From Oceanobacillus chungangensis (GTDB lineage Bacteria; Bacillota; Bacilli; Bacillales; Amphibacillaceae), in assembly GCF_003369565.1 (NCBI RefSeq), contig NZ_PIOD01000008.1, forward strand, positions 62,001 to 126,000: a DNA stretch of 64,000 nt, read 5' to 3'. The notes under the pieces are model-generated. The model was not told the origin of the DNA and made no database searches. It saw nothing but the letters and a program-made list of their open reading frames with translations. The stretch's first letter is position 1. Each line of letters opens with the position of its first letter. Positions 1-8,638 of the stretch are shown piece by piece. The position numbers and the translations under genes were made by a program.

Positions 1-168
1 TTTACCCATCTAGCAGGAGCAGATATTCCAGCTGCAATCATTGCACAAACTGCTGGTAAAGAGGTGCAAGAGGAATGGCTGCGTCAAAAACCTGATATCG
101 AGCTAGCACGACATGATATTGTCGTTCCAATAAATAAACAAAAGGTAATGCAAGCACTTGAAAAATAA
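1..168 (+). CDS. C-terminal end of an unidentified protein (5' truncated by window)
   Basis: The frame is open from the first base and ends in TAA at 166-168, giving the last 55 residues of a protein that begins outside the window. The tail starts FTHLAGADIPAA and ends VMQALEK. I do not recognise a family from this piece. It sits 32 bases before the M20 deacylase with no visible terminator between, so the two are probably cotranscribed and may share a substrate. No function is assigned. Confidence 0.6.
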   Translation, partial: FTHLAGADIPAAIIAQTAGKEVQEEWLRQKPDIELARHDIVVPINKQKVMQALEK

Positions 169-200
169 CATTGAAAAGTAAAAAATGCAGGAGGGATAAA

Positions 201-1352
201 ATGGGCGATGCAACCCGCCTATTAGAAGAACTAATAAAAATAGACAGCTCTACAAAAGCAGGTGCGAATGAAGCGATAGCTTATTGTGAGCAATGGTTAA
301 CAGACCAAGGCCTTCCCGTAATAAAATTAGAGAATCATGGGTTTCACATGCTCGTTTGTGAAATAGGCCAAGGTGATCATACAATTGTATTAAACGGACA
401 TATCGATGTCATTGAAGCAGAGGAAAGACAGTTCCAACCCTATATCAAAGATGGGAAATTGTATGGCCGCGGTGCAGTCGATATGAAAGCAGGAGTGGCT
501 GCTTCCATGGTGGCAACAGCACAATTGAAAGACAGGGACTTAAAATCCAGGGTCATGCTTCAAATCGTTCCAGACGAGGAGACCGGCGGCATCTACGGGA
601 CCAAGTATTTAACAGAAAAAGGCTATTTGGGAGATTTTATTATTTTTGGTGAACCAACAAATATGGGAATTGCCATCCAATCTAAAGGCGTGCTTCAGCT
701 CGATATTACCGTCCGGGGGAAACCAGCTCATGGGAGTCGTCCATGGGAAGGAACGAATGCAATTACCAAAGCGATTAATCTCTATGAAGAAATTTTTGAG
801 CTTTCTTTTGCACAAGAAAGCTCCCCTATGTTTACTCGTCCTTCTATCAATCTCGCGAAGATCCAAGGAGGAAACGTCTATAACAAGGTACCTGATATAT
901 GTGAAATGTCTCTCGATATCAGATATCTGCCAGAACAATCTCCGGAGGATATCGTTCAACAGATTCAGGCAATAACAGACGGTACGGTAACAACGCATAT
1001 GCACAATAATCCAGTCAAAACAAAAGAAGACAATCCATATGTGGAAGTATTGGGCGAATCAATTAAACGAGTCACACAGCTCGAAAAAGTAAACATATTC
1101 GGTCAGCATGGTTCCAGCGACGGACAGTTTTTCACCGAGTACGGAGGTTCAGCCGTTGAGTTTGGACCCGTTGGCATCGACTGGCATGGGGAGAACGAAA
1201 TGGTTTATGTCGATTCGGTGAAAGAATATCAGGATGTGCTGGTCGACTTTATTTTATCTTTGGATTCCAGCCAAAAACTCACCGATGATTATATTCTTGA
1301 AGGTAAAGAAAAGAACTCGGCAAATAATGATAAGGAGGGAGGTATAAAATAA
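201..1352 (+). CDS. M20-family metallopeptidase/deacylase (ArgE/DapE type)
   Basis: 383-residue zinc-dependent amidohydrolase of the M20 family; such cytosolic enzymes remove acyl groups or cleave small peptides. Family landmarks appear in order: GHID near residue 75 (metal His and Asp), GRGAVDMKAG (bridging Asp), PDEETGG (catalytic Glu pair), FGEPT (metal acid) and a late GQHGSSDG (metal His). The central lid domain includes the conserved KGKPAHGSRP-like segment. ATG at 201 is chosen because AGGAGGG lies 7 bases upstream; the same frame is open from a TTG at 171 that has no ribosome site. It probably forms an operon with the truncated gene before it. Substrate cannot be read from sequence: acetylornithine, succinyl-diaminopimelate and formyl-aminopyrimidine enzymes all look alike here. 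Confidence 0.85.
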   Translation: MGDATRLLEELIKIDSSTKAGANEAIAYCEQWLTDQGLPVIKLENHGFHMLVCEIGQGDHTIVLNGHIDVIEAEERQFQPYIKDGKLYGRGAVDMKAGVAASMVATAQLKDRDLKSRVMLQIVPDEETGGIYGTKYLTEKGYLGDFIIFGEPTNMGIAIQSKGVLQLDITVRGKPAHGSRPWEGTNAITKAINLYEEIFELSFAQESSPMFTRPSINLAKIQGGNVYNKVPDICEMSLDIRYLPEQSPEDIVQQIQAITDGTVTTHMHNNPVKTKEDNPYVEVLGESIKRVTQLEKVNIFGQHGSSDGQFFTEYGGSAVEFGPVGIDWHGENEMVYVDSVKEYQDVLVDFILSLDSSQKLTDDYILEGKEKNSANNDKEGGIK

Positions 1353-2208
1353 CCTCCCAAATCGTATTTCACGAAAAATAAAAAGAATTCCTATAAAGAA
1401 TTTTATTTTTTGTATATTATTTTATATGCTCAGGATTTTTAACATACGAATCAATAATCTATCTTTGTAGAGCTTGTAAATTTCAAGTTAAGTGGATAAC
1501 AACCAGGAGGAAGACTTCTGTCTGAGAGTGAATGTTATTATCTGATCGAGTGCTATTGTTGAAGAGAAATTTACTTTATAAATAATATTATTACTTTTTG
1601 GATGTGGAATCACTTAAACCATCGAATAAAACCTTTGCCATAAAACAGTTATTATTGAGAAGACTACTTCTACGGAGGTAGTCTATTTTGGGTGTTAAAG
1701 ATGAACGCAACAGAGGTAAATATTTAAAATGACAAAGTTTTAGTAGGTGGGTTTATTGTTATTACTATGAAAATGAAATCCTAAATGTTGATGGGTTTAA
1801 GAGGTAACCATGTTAAAAGTTATTTAATGCATTACCAAAGTAAAGGGAATCCTGTAAATATTTCATGCCATAAAATTGAACAATAGAAAATATCGTAATT
1901 TAGTTTTCCCATATATTTTTAATACTAATAAATATATGGGAAAACCTAAATCTGAATTCACCGAAAGAAAAACGATAACTAATGGATTAGATTTCGATTG
2001 TTTCAGGCATTATCTCCTGCACCATCAATATTAGGTGCTGTTAGCGTAATAGTCATTGATTCATTGCCGATATCTTCTTAAACATCAATTATACGAGCAT
2101 ACTTTGAATACGCTTATTGTTAATTCTATTTGAATTGGAGTCCAAAATAATTAAACACTTTATTAAACCTTATCCATATTTAACATATTTAGAAACGGAG
2201 GATTTTAT
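1353..2208. other. 856-base stretch without a recognisable gene
   Basis: All frames are broken by frequent stops and no ribosome site leads into a credible reading frame. It holds an imperfect 10-bp hairpin at 1661-1684 (AGACTACTTC / GAGGTAGTCT, followed by ATTTTG) that may terminate transcription, and a perfect 16-bp inverted repeat at 1903-1945. The stretch may be decayed coding DNA, but I could not recognise any protein remnant. Confidence 0.5.
1903..1945. repeat. perfect 16-bp inverted repeat
   Basis: GTTTTCCCATATATTT is followed 11 bases later by its exact reverse complement AAATATATGGGAAAAC. As RNA this would fold into a long A/U-rich stem with the C-G pairs at its base. There is no gene directly on either side, so its role as a terminator or as the relic of a small mobile element is open. 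Confidence 0.6.
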
Positions 2209-2919
2209 GTGGCTGAACAGTTAGAAGTAATCCTAAGGAGTATTGGCTCCTTCTGCATATTATTGATAGGGGCTAAAATATTAGGGAAACAAATCATAGC
2301 AAAAATGACCACTTACGATTTTGTCGCTTTTATTTCAATTGGTTCAATTGCTGCAAATCTTGCTTTTAATACATCATTAAAATTTTATAACCTGCTCATT
2401 TCATACGCCATTATGATTGCGATTCTCTTTGTAGCGGCTTACGTGTCGATGAAGGGAATTACAGTCCGCAGATTTTTGGCAGGAAATCCCACGGTTGTTA
2501 TTGAAAACGGAAAAATATTAGAGGAAAATATGAAAAAAATGCGGTACACACTAGATTATCTCAACCAACAGTTAAGAGAAAAGGACATATTTGAAATCAG
2601 TGAAGTTCTTTTTGCGATTGTGGAAACAAATGGAGCGTTATCCGTTCAGAAAAAACCGCATTTCCGCCATGCGACGAAACAGGATATGGGGATATTTACT
2701 ACACCAGAATCGAAGCTTCCTATTGAATTGATTATGGATGGACATATTGTTGAAACTAATTTAAAAGAGAACAATCTTACTCATAATTGGTTACAAGTTG
2801 AAATTCAGAAACGAGGATTATCCGTCAAAGAAGTTTTTTACGCAGTTCTTGCAACAAATGGGGCAGTTTACATCGATACATACAAAGATCATATCGAATC
2901 CCCAATTGATAAGGAATGA
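2209..2919 (+). CDS. DUF421 membrane protein (YetF/YdfS/YrbG family)
   Basis: 236 residues. Three hydrophobic segments occupy roughly residues 8-85, followed by a soluble domain. The soluble part carries the family's typical block: GNPTVVIENGKI, then YTLDYLNQQLREK, then EVLFAIVETNGALSV, with a second VLATNGAVY copy near the C-terminus. DUF421 proteins are common in spore formers, often in several copies; some are linked to spore or envelope physiology, but biochemical function is unknown. The start is GTG at 2209, with CGGAGG 7 bases before it. The gene stands alone, and a convergent MazG-like gene lies downstream beyond a hairpin. Confidence 0.88.
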   Translation: MAEQLEVILRSIGSFCILLIGAKILGKQIIAKMTTYDFVAFISIGSIAANLAFNTSLKFYNLLISYAIMIAILFVAAYVSMKGITVRRFLAGNPTVVIENGKILEENMKKMRYTLDYLNQQLREKDIFEISEVLFAIVETNGALSVQKKPHFRHATKQDMGIFTTPESKLPIELIMDGHIVETNLKENNLTHNWLQVEIQKRGLSVKEVFYAVLATNGAVYIDTYKDHIESPIDKE

Positions 2920-3056
2920 GTTTAGTGCTTATGTTTTTTTATTCGTAAATGCTAAGGAGATTATACATTTGGGCAGCTAACGATATATGACTGTATGCAA
3001 TTGACGGTTTTATACAAAATCATCGGGTTAAAAATGAAATTTGGCGCCTCTTAGTA

Positions 3057-3095
3057 TTAAAAGAGATTCCCCTAAAGAAAGTGGAATCTCTTAAA
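3057..3095 (-). terminator. hairpin terminator for the MazG-like gene
   Basis: AAGAGATTCC at 3061-3070 pairs with GGAATCTCTT at 3083-3092. Read on the minus strand the stem is followed by TTTTAAT. It lies 14 bases past the stop of the minus-strand gene and could also stop read-through from the DUF421 gene. Confidence 0.7.
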
Positions 3096-3108
3096 AATAC
3101 CTTAGTAT

Positions 3109-3435
3109 CTAATCTTCAACTTCTAAAAGAAAGACTTTTTCTACATAGCTTCCATGTTTCTCAGCCTTTAGAGATCGAATTTTTTCTACCTTTTCCATGG
3201 AAGATCCGTGAACATCCTTAACCAGCGTATTAATGATTTCTAATAGATCAGCAATTTCTTCCAATGCGTCTTCCTTGGTTGCTGCCTGCTGGTATTCTTC
3301 TACTTCTTCAAATAATTTTTTCTTCAGTTCCAAAATATAACGATCTTGATTTAGTGTTTCGGTTTTACAATCTTTTCCGGATTTTTCGATGATCTCCGGA
3401 ATACGGTCACGTACGAGCTTATTATAGGTTGTCAT
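3109..3435 (-). CDS. MazG-like nucleoside triphosphate pyrophosphohydrolase
   Basis: 108-residue protein of the short all-alpha NTP pyrophosphohydrolase type. It opens with YNKLVRDRIPEII, then has a helix with KKLFEEVEEY and the metal-binding run EEIADLLEIIN; the E-x-x-E ... E-x-x-D arrangement holds the magnesium ions in this fold. Members hydrolyse non-canonical or excess NTPs to monophosphate and pyrophosphate. Length matches the single-domain house-cleaning family rather than the larger MazG. ATG at 3435 is preceded by AGGAGTGTTC-like sequence. The gene is monocistronic and convergent with the DUF421 gene. The exact substrate is unknown. Confidence 0.82.
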   Translation of the reverse strand: MTTYNKLVRDRIPEIIEKSGKDCKTETLNQDRYILELKKKLFEEVEEYQQAATKEDALEEIADLLEIINTLVKDVHGSSMEKVEKIRSLKAEKHGSYVEKVFLLEVED

Positions 3436-3833
3436 AGGAACACTCCTTTTTGTCGTTCGTTTTACTGTTTCACTTTTTCCTTTTTGGTAAACATTGAAAA
3501 GAGAATGTTAGTGAATCATTTTTAAATTAGAAGGATTTATGGTTATAAACCTTTAAAATCAGCCATCAGACATATTTAGTCTTATTTCTGTCATCCCTAC
3601 AGTTTTTTGTAGCTATTTTAAGTATACAACTTTTTACCTATTTTTTTAGAATATTAGCCTCTTTTTTCATCTCCTTTGTCACATGTAAATAAACATTTTT
3701 TATCGTACTTGTCCTATGTACTAATCAATCCGTAATTTGTGTAAGGTAGACTTCTGAAGATGATGGATAGGTCTTGATACTATATTGCAAAATAGATTAT
3801 CAGTTTTGTTTGATAAAAATATTGCAATGTTTA
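3436..3833. other. intergenic, no gene seen
   Basis: About 400 bases between the divergent MazG-like gene and the amino-acid transporter promoter. It is A/T-rich with many stops and contains only a small CTACAG-type hairpin near 3597-3612. No feature can be supported. Confidence 0.5.
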
Positions 3834-3862
3834 TTGAACAGATGTAGTATTATTAATATATT
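3834..3862 (+). promoter_or_regulatory. probable sigma-A promoter of the amino-acid ABC operon
   Basis: TTGAAC (3834-3839) and TATATT (3857-3862) are separated by 17 bases, close to the vegetative consensus. The implied leader to the ATG at 3927 is about 58 bases. Confidence 0.5.
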
Positions 3863-3926
3863 ATAAAAATTTACATAAGTATGATTAATTAAATAAATAA
3901 GTCTGATTGAGCAAAGGGGAGATAAG

Positions 3927-4751
3927 ATGAAAAAAAGGTCATTGTTGTTTTTGGTGATTATTACTACATTCATTTTGATACTATCAGCTTGTGGAACTAA
4001 CAGCAGTGAAGACGCAACAACAGAGGGAGAAGAATCATCTGGGAAAAACTCTCTACGGATTGTGACAAATGCAGCTTATGCACCATTTGAGTATTTTGAT
4101 GGAGATAAAATTATTGGTTTTGATGTTGATTTAATCAATGCACTAGCTGAAGAAACAGGATATGAAGTGAAGATAGAACATGTTGGTTGGGATCCTATTT
4201 TTGTAGAAATAGAGTCTAATAGAGCTGACTTATCTATTGGTGCGATCACTATTAATGATGAAAGAAAACAATCCTTTGATTTTTCACACCCATACTTCTT
4301 ATCTACAAATAAAATCTTGGTTCCAGAAGATAGCACAATTCAATCAGGAGAAGAATTAAAAGGTCATATTGTTGCTGTTCAAACAGGTACAACTGGATCT
4401 GAAGCAGTTGAAAAATTGTTTGGTAAAAACCATAAAGATATCAAAAAGTTTGAGGATAATAATATTGCAATTCAAGAATTGCTTCAAGGTGGAGCAGCAG
4501 CGGTAGTTGCGGACAACACGGTTGTTGAGGAGTACGTCAAAAACAATTCAGATCAAAAGCTAAAAGTTGTAGAAGATAGCAGTAGTTTTGAACAGGAATT
4601 CTACGGTTTTATGTTTCCGAAAGATAGCAAATTAAAAGCGGAGTTCGACCAAGCGCTTAATACTCTTTATGATAATGGTACTTATGTTGAAATCTATGAA
4701 AAATGGTTTGGAGTAGAACCGAATCTTGAAACGTTAAAAGAACAGCAGTAG
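3927..4751 (+). CDS. amino-acid ABC transporter substrate-binding lipoprotein
   Basis: 274 residues. Residues 1-21 form a lipoprotein signal (KKRS, a hydrophobic run, then LSAC), so Cys22 should be lipidated and the mature protein held at the outer face of the membrane. A short Ser/Glu/Thr-rich linker leads into a type-3 periplasmic-binding fold with APFEYFDGDKIIGFDVDL, the typical ligand-pocket opening of polar amino-acid receptors (GlnH, ArtP, TcyA type). A later QTGTTGSEAV is the phosphate-like binding loop for the amino-acid carboxylate. GGGGAGAT precedes the ATG. First gene of a three-gene importer. Glutamine, arginine, cystine or another polar amino acid are all possible. Confidence 0.9.
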   Translation: MKKRSLLFLVIITTFILILSACGTNSSEDATTEGEESSGKNSLRIVTNAAYAPFEYFDGDKIIGFDVDLINALAEETGYEVKIEHVGWDPIFVEIESNRADLSIGAITINDERKQSFDFSHPYFLSTNKILVPEDSTIQSGEELKGHIVAVQTGTTGSEAVEKLFGKNHKDIKKFEDNNIAIQELLQGGAAAVVADNTVVEEYVKNNSDQKLKVVEDSSSFEQEFYGFMFPKDSKLKAEFDQALNTLYDNGTYVEIYEKWFGVEPNLETLKEQQ

Positions 4752-4753
4752 GC

Positions 4754-4794
4754 AAAAGTTGCGTAACTTTGGTATAAAAAGTTACGCAATTTTT
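4754..4794 (+). terminator. stem-loop between receptor and permease genes
   Basis: AAAAGTTGCGTAACTTT pairs with AAAGTTACGCAATTTTT with one G-U pair and a 7-base loop, and the right arm ends in a T run. It lies 3 bases after the receptor stop and about 60 bases before the permease start. It is probably a partial terminator or mRNA-stabilising end that keeps receptor levels above those of the membrane components. Confidence 0.75.
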
Positions 4795-4855
4795 AAATCT
4801 TTGGGAGATGAATAAATAAATACTACAAATCATTCATAAGGAAGGAGGGTCTTCA

Positions 4856-5512
4856 ATGATCTTTCGTTGGGATATTATTATTGAATACTTACCATATTTA
4901 TTGCAAGGTACAATGCTCACAATCGGCCTTTCTTTAGGATCTATCATCCTTGGATCCGTGTTAGGATTGTTTATAGGATTAGGCCGCATTATTAGTAACA
5001 AGATATTATCCTCTCTGTTTTATTGTTATATAACGGTATTTCGTGGAACACCGTTATTGGTTCAAATTTTCTTAATCCATTTTGGAGTAGTTCCATTATT
5101 TGCTGGGGAAACAAATGCAGTTGTTGCGGGAGTAATTGCCTTATCCTTAAATGCAGCAGCATATATTGCAGAAATCTTTCGTGCAGGTATTCAGTCAATT
5201 GATAGAGGACAAATGGAAGGGGCACGATCACTTGGCTTGACTCACTCTCAAGCAATGCGTTATATCATTTTACCGCAAGCTTTTAAACGGATGGTCCCGC
5301 CTCTTGGAAATGAGTTTATTGTTTTATTAAAGGATTCATCATTACTCTCAGTTATTGCAGCCCCTGAATTAATGTATTGGGGAAGAGCAATGGGTGGCCA
5401 GTATTTTAAAGTATGGGAGCCGTATTTAGCGAGTGCATTCATTTACTTGGTGCTCACGATTACCTTAAGTTCCCTACTTAATCTGCTTGAGAGGAGGCTG
5501 AGGACAGAATGA
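4856..5512 (+). CDS. amino-acid ABC transporter permease
   Basis: 218-residue inner-membrane permease of the HisMQ/GlnP family with about five hydrophobic segments. The family's coupling-loop motif is present as [29 protein letters not shown], the loop that docks onto the ATPase; an N-terminal FRGTPLLVQ box is also typical. AAGGAGGG sits 8 bases before the ATG. The stop overlaps the ATPase start by four bases (ATGA), so translation is coupled. A single permease gene implies a homodimeric pore. Substrate follows the receptor and is not determined. Confidence 0.92.
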   Translation: MIFRWDIIIEYLPYLLQGTMLTIGLSLGSIILGSVLGLFIGLGRIISNKILSSLFYCYITVFRGTPLLVQIFLIHFGVVPLFAGETNAVVAGVIALSLNAAAYIAEIFRAGIQSIDRGQMEGARSLGLTHSQAMRYIILPQAFKRMVPPLGNEFIVLLKDSSLLSVIAAPELMYWGRAMGGQYFKVWEPYLASAFIYLVLTITLSSLLNLLERRLRTE

Positions 5513-6231
5513 TTAAAGTTGAGAATTTAAAAAAGTCGTTTGGACATAATGAAGTGTTAAAGGATATTAATGTAAAAGTTAAACCGCAAGAGGTTGTGGT
5601 AGTAATCGGGCCATCAGGATCAGGAAAATCAACATTTTTAAGATGTATCAATCAACTAGAGACAATTACGTCCGGTAGAATTTACATTGAAGGTGTAGAC
5701 ACGACCGATAAAAAAGTAGATATCAATAAAGTTCGTATAGAAGTAGGGATGGTATTTCAGCACTTTAACCTTTTTCCGCATAAAACGGTCCTCGAAAATA
5801 TCATGCTTGCTCCACTAAAAGTTAGGAAGGTTTCGAAGGAGCAAGCGGCACAAAATGGCCGAGAGCTATTGAAGAAGGTAGGGCTTGCTGAAAAGGAGAA
5901 TGCTTATCCAGATTCACTTTCAGGTGGACAAAAACAGCGGGTGGCGATTGCGAGGGCGCTAGCAATGGAGCCGAAAATCATGCTTTTCGATGAACCTACA
6001 TCAGCTTTGGATCCAGAAATGGTCGGTGAAGTTTTAGAGGTTATGAAACAGCTTGCAAAAGAAGGAATGACAATGGTTGTTGTTACACATGAAATGGGGT
6101 TTGCAAAAGAAGTGGGCGACCGAGTTATCTTTATGGATGAAGGTTTCATCGTCGAAGAAAACATTCCAAAAGAGCTGTTTGAAAACCCACAGCAAGAGCG
6201 GACGAAGTCGTTTTTAAGTAAAGTTTTGTGA
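5509..6231 (+). CDS. amino-acid ABC transporter ATP-binding protein (GlnQ/ArtM type)
   Basis: 240-residue ATPase that powers the importer from the cytoplasmic side. It has Walker [10 protein letters not shown] (about residues 34-42), a Q-loop in [10 protein letters not shown], the signature LSGGQKQR, Walker [13 protein letters not shown] and the switch His in VVTHEMGFA. The [13 protein letters not shown] stretch is characteristic of the polar amino-acid uptake (PAAT) class. Its ATG overlaps the permease stop. A strong terminator follows 15 bases after its stop, closing the operon. Confidence 0.94.
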   Translation: MIKVENLKKSFGHNEVLKDINVKVKPQEVVVVIGPSGSGKSTFLRCINQLETITSGRIYIEGVDTTDKKVDINKVRIEVGMVFQHFNLFPHKTVLENIMLAPLKVRKVSKEQAAQNGRELLKKVGLAEKENAYPDSLSGGQKQRVAIARALAMEPKIMLFDEPTSALDPEMVGEVLEVMKQLAKEGMTMVVVTHEMGFAKEVGDRVIFMDEGFIVEENIPKELFENPQQERTKSFLSKVL

Positions 6232-6246
6232 TTGAATATCGTATTT

Positions 6247-6279
6247 GCAAAGCACCAGTCGCTATGGCTGGTGCTTTGC
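6247..6279 (+). terminator. rho-independent terminator closing the amino-acid ABC operon
   Basis: GCAAAGCACCAG and CTGGTGCTTTGC form a perfect 12-bp stem with a 9-base loop, followed by ATCTTA. The downstream T run is weak but the stem is very stable. Confidence 0.78.
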
Positions 6280-6439
6280 ATCTTAATCGGTTAGTAAGAA
6301 AACAGATTGGTGAATAGTTTTTTATATTGAAAGAATAAGATTCTATAAGAAAATACTATCTCACCATCGGATCCTGTCCCATGTGAGCTTTGAGGAATAG
6401 TCTTCAAGCTTAGTAATTAACTTGGTATTCAGACGAATT

Positions 6440-6772
6440 TTAAATCACATTTTCATATATTTTATCAATTTTTTCATCGAGGAGATCCATGTGTACAATA
6501 CGTGCCTCACGTATATATTCTTTTCCTTTAACAAAAAGCAATAATACAGGAACGGTAAAAATAGAAAAACGGCCAGCGACTTCTTCCACTTCATTTGCGT
6601 TAATATGGCCAAGTTTAATCTTGGGGTATTTCGTCATTAAAAGCTGAACCTGTGGCAGCAGTCCATGACATACACTGCAATCTGGACGTGATATATAGAG
6701 AAATGAAAGTGTGTTACCTTTTATAAAACGATCTATTGTCTCCATATTGTTCAGCTCTTCAAATTCTCTCAT
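6440..6772 (-). CDS. thioredoxin-family protein (YtpP-like)
   Basis: 110-residue single thioredoxin domain with the redox pair in RPDCSVCHG (a C-x-x-C) near residue 31 and the cis-proline segment FTVPVLLLF later in the fold, as in thioredoxins. The CSVC active site differs from the CGPC of housekeeping thioredoxin, which fits accessory thioredoxin-like proteins of Bacilli. The start at 6772 is chosen because GGAGGG lies 6 bases upstream; 15 extra in-frame codons further upstream lack a ribosome site. Likely a cytosolic thiol-disulfide exchange protein. Partner unknown. Monocistronic. Confidence 0.82.
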   Translation of the reverse strand: MREFEELNNMETIDRFIKGNTLSFLYISRPDCSVCHGLLPQVQLLMTKYPKIKLGHINANEVEEVAGRFSIFTVPVLLLFVKGKEYIREARIVHMDLLDEKIDKIYENVI

Positions 6773-6903
6773 GTCTAACCCTCCATAAAGGTTTCCTTTG
6801 AATCTATAGAATAACAAAGAATATGCGTTAGGTCACGGATAGATGTTTAATACTAATAAGTAAAGGAAATATAATATTAAACGATATATCTGAGGTGAAA
6901 AAT

Positions 6904-7089
6904 ATGAGTAGTAAAGATAATAAATCACCAAAAGAAAAAAAACGAAATGCCTTTGAAGAAGGTCAGGAATTTGTTGATCCAATACCAATAGAGGACTTGA
7001 AAATAGAAGTGGAAGATGAAAGGGAAAAATTTAAGACCAAGGATGATTCACAAAGTGAACGTAAGTATAAGAGAAAGGATAATAAATAA
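6904..7089 (+). CDS. small, highly charged hypothetical protein
   Basis: 61 residues, almost entirely hydrophilic and rich in Lys, Glu and Asp, with no hydrophobic core or Cys; probably disordered. GAGGTG lies 6 bases before the ATG at 6904, while an in-frame GTG at 6895 overlaps that site. I do not recognise a family. Small charged proteins of this kind are common in spore formers, but nothing in the sequence shows a spore role. It stands alone between the thioredoxin-like gene (opposite strand) and an intergenic gap. Confidence 0.6.
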   Translation: MSSKDNKSPKEKKRNAFEEGQEFVDPIPIEDLKIEVEDEREKFKTKDDSQSERKYKRKDNK

Positions 7090-7699
7090 ATATCGAATGT
7101 GGGATATGAAGCCCCAAATTTCTAATGAGAAATATAATACACCTAATCTCAATACATCATTAGGGATGATAAATTGATCAGAACCATGGTTATTACAAAA
7201 CATTGGAGAAGGTTAATTAAGATGAAATTTTGTGAGCGTTTAAACATGGGGTTAAATTCTGAGTATTATCCTATAATGTAAATCAAGGGCGTCTCAATCG
7301 TTAATGTAACGATGAGACGTCTTCTTTTTTATTCTCAGAAATATGCTGGAATCATTTCAAAATGAATATCGTAAATATCCGTTTTAATGTTATTAATGTT
7401 AACCATGGTTAGCTGTCCTTTTTGATTGAAGTTTCACTTTATGGGCTATCAGAGCTGTAACTCGATTTTTGCAATTCTTACTATTTTTTACAATAAAATC
7501 AATAAGTTGTTAATAATAAAGGAGAGACTCTTTAGCTATAATAATCGTTATTGCTGCAGTAATTATAGATGGGAAGTGTATAGCAACAAAATTAAATTAG
7601 CAGATGGGTTGAAAACGGTTATAAATAGTTATGAGAAAGAGATTTTAATTCCTTATCTTTATGGTGAATTAACTATATGTCAAAATAAGAGGTACGTTC
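7090..7699. other. 610-base gap with one terminator and no convincing gene
   Basis: The only clear feature is the terminator at 7289-7332. A 120-codon open frame from 7426 runs into the glycosyltransferase gene in another frame; it lacks a ribosome site and has low-complexity content, so it is not called. A 26-codon stretch near 7535-7600 in another frame reads as one hydrophobic helix but has no start codon. Confidence 0.5.
7289..7332 (+). terminator. rho-independent terminator
   Basis: GCGTCTCAATCGTT pairs with AACGATGAGACGTC around a 5-base loop with one mismatch, followed by TTCTTTTTTATT. It lies about 200 bases after the small charged protein gene and presumably ends that transcript. 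Confidence 0.8.
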
Positions 7700-8356
7700 A
7701 TGTTCAGATTAATAAAGAAACTAATAAAATTAGGATTGATCATTGTCATCCTTGCTGGTTCAATAATTGGTTTATTTGGCTATTTTAAATATAAAGAAGC
7801 AATTAAAGAGATTCCCATTACAGAAAAAGTTGCATCTATTAAAGAAGATGAAGGTTTCACCCCTATAGACGAAATCACTCTGGAATTTACGGATGCGATT
7901 GTCGCCATTGAGGATCATCGCTTTTATGAGCATGGTGCTTTTGATTTTATCTCACTCGTCAGGGCAACTTTCGTCAACTTAAAAGCCAGAGAAATCATAC
8001 AAGGCGGCAGCACATTAACACAACAAGTTGCGAAAAATATTTATTTTGGCAATGATCAAAGTTTTATTCGAAAAGTTGCTGAACTATTTGTCTCTTTAGA
8101 CCTTGAAAGATTATACAGCAAAGATGATATTTTAGAACTCTATGTCAATATCATTTATTATGGAGAGGGTCATTATGGCATTAAAGAAGCTAGTGAAAAC
8201 TATTTTGGAAAATTACCTTCTGAACTAAGTTACGATGAGGCAACTCTCTTGGCAGGCTTTCCGCAAGCACCAAGCGTTTATAGCTCAAATATTGATATGG
8301 CGAAACAAAGACAATCCGAAGTAATGAAGGCATTAACTGAATATCGAAGTGAATAG
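7700..8356 (+). CDS. monofunctional peptidoglycan glycosyltransferase (GT51)
   Basis: 218 residues: one N-terminal membrane helix (about 9-29) and an extracytoplasmic GT51 domain. Motif 1 is EDHRFYEHGAFD with catalytic Glu71; motif 2 is GGSTLTQQ (102-109); then RKVAELF and KDDILELYVN with IIYYGEGHYGI follow as motifs 3-5. The enzyme polymerises lipid II into glycan strands. There is no transpeptidase domain, so it is the monofunctional MtgA-like type rather than a class A PBP. ATG at 7700 has AAGAGGT upstream. It ends slightly short of the usual family length but all five motifs are complete. No operon partner. Confidence 0.9.
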   Translation: MFRLIKKLIKLGLIIVILAGSIIGLFGYFKYKEAIKEIPITEKVASIKEDEGFTPIDEITLEFTDAIVAIEDHRFYEHGAFDFISLVRATFVNLKAREIIQGGSTLTQQVAKNIYFGNDQSFIRKVAELFVSLDLERLYSKDDILELYVNIIYYGEGHYGIKEASENYFGKLPSELSYDEATLLAGFPQAPSVYSSNIDMAKQRQSEVMKALTEYRSE

Positions 8357-8457
8357 AGAGGTTGCTTTGAGAGCTGCAATAGCCATCCAAATCAGTGGGC
8401 TCATCCCCGCTGATTATTTTATCACTTTCGTTAGTTGAGTACGCGACAAACAGAAAT

Positions 8458-8530
8458 CCACCTGCTATGCGGGTGGTTACGATTAGTGCTATGGAAGTGT
8501 AATCGTAATTGCTCAAGAGATTACACTTCC
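8458..8530. repeat. two adjacent hairpins after the glycosyltransferase gene
   Basis: A CCACCTGC / GCGGGTGG stem (8458-8476, one wobble) is followed by a perfect 12-bp stem GGAAGTGTAATC / GATTACACTTCC (8493-8530). Neither is followed by a T run. They may be a mobile repeat relic or an RNA-stabilising 3' end. Confidence 0.5.
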
Positions 8531-8638
8531 AATGCAGCTTCTTTGGTTGCTGTCTGCTGAAATTCTTTATGTTTTAAAAAAAGCATCAACCTAATTTGAG
8601 TAAACTACTTATTCCCCAGCAATACACCCTAAACTTAC

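Noticed and set aside
7426-7788. 120-codon plus-strand frame before the glycosyltransferase
   Set aside because: No ribosome site, atypical composition, and its 3' end overlaps a well-supported gene in another frame.
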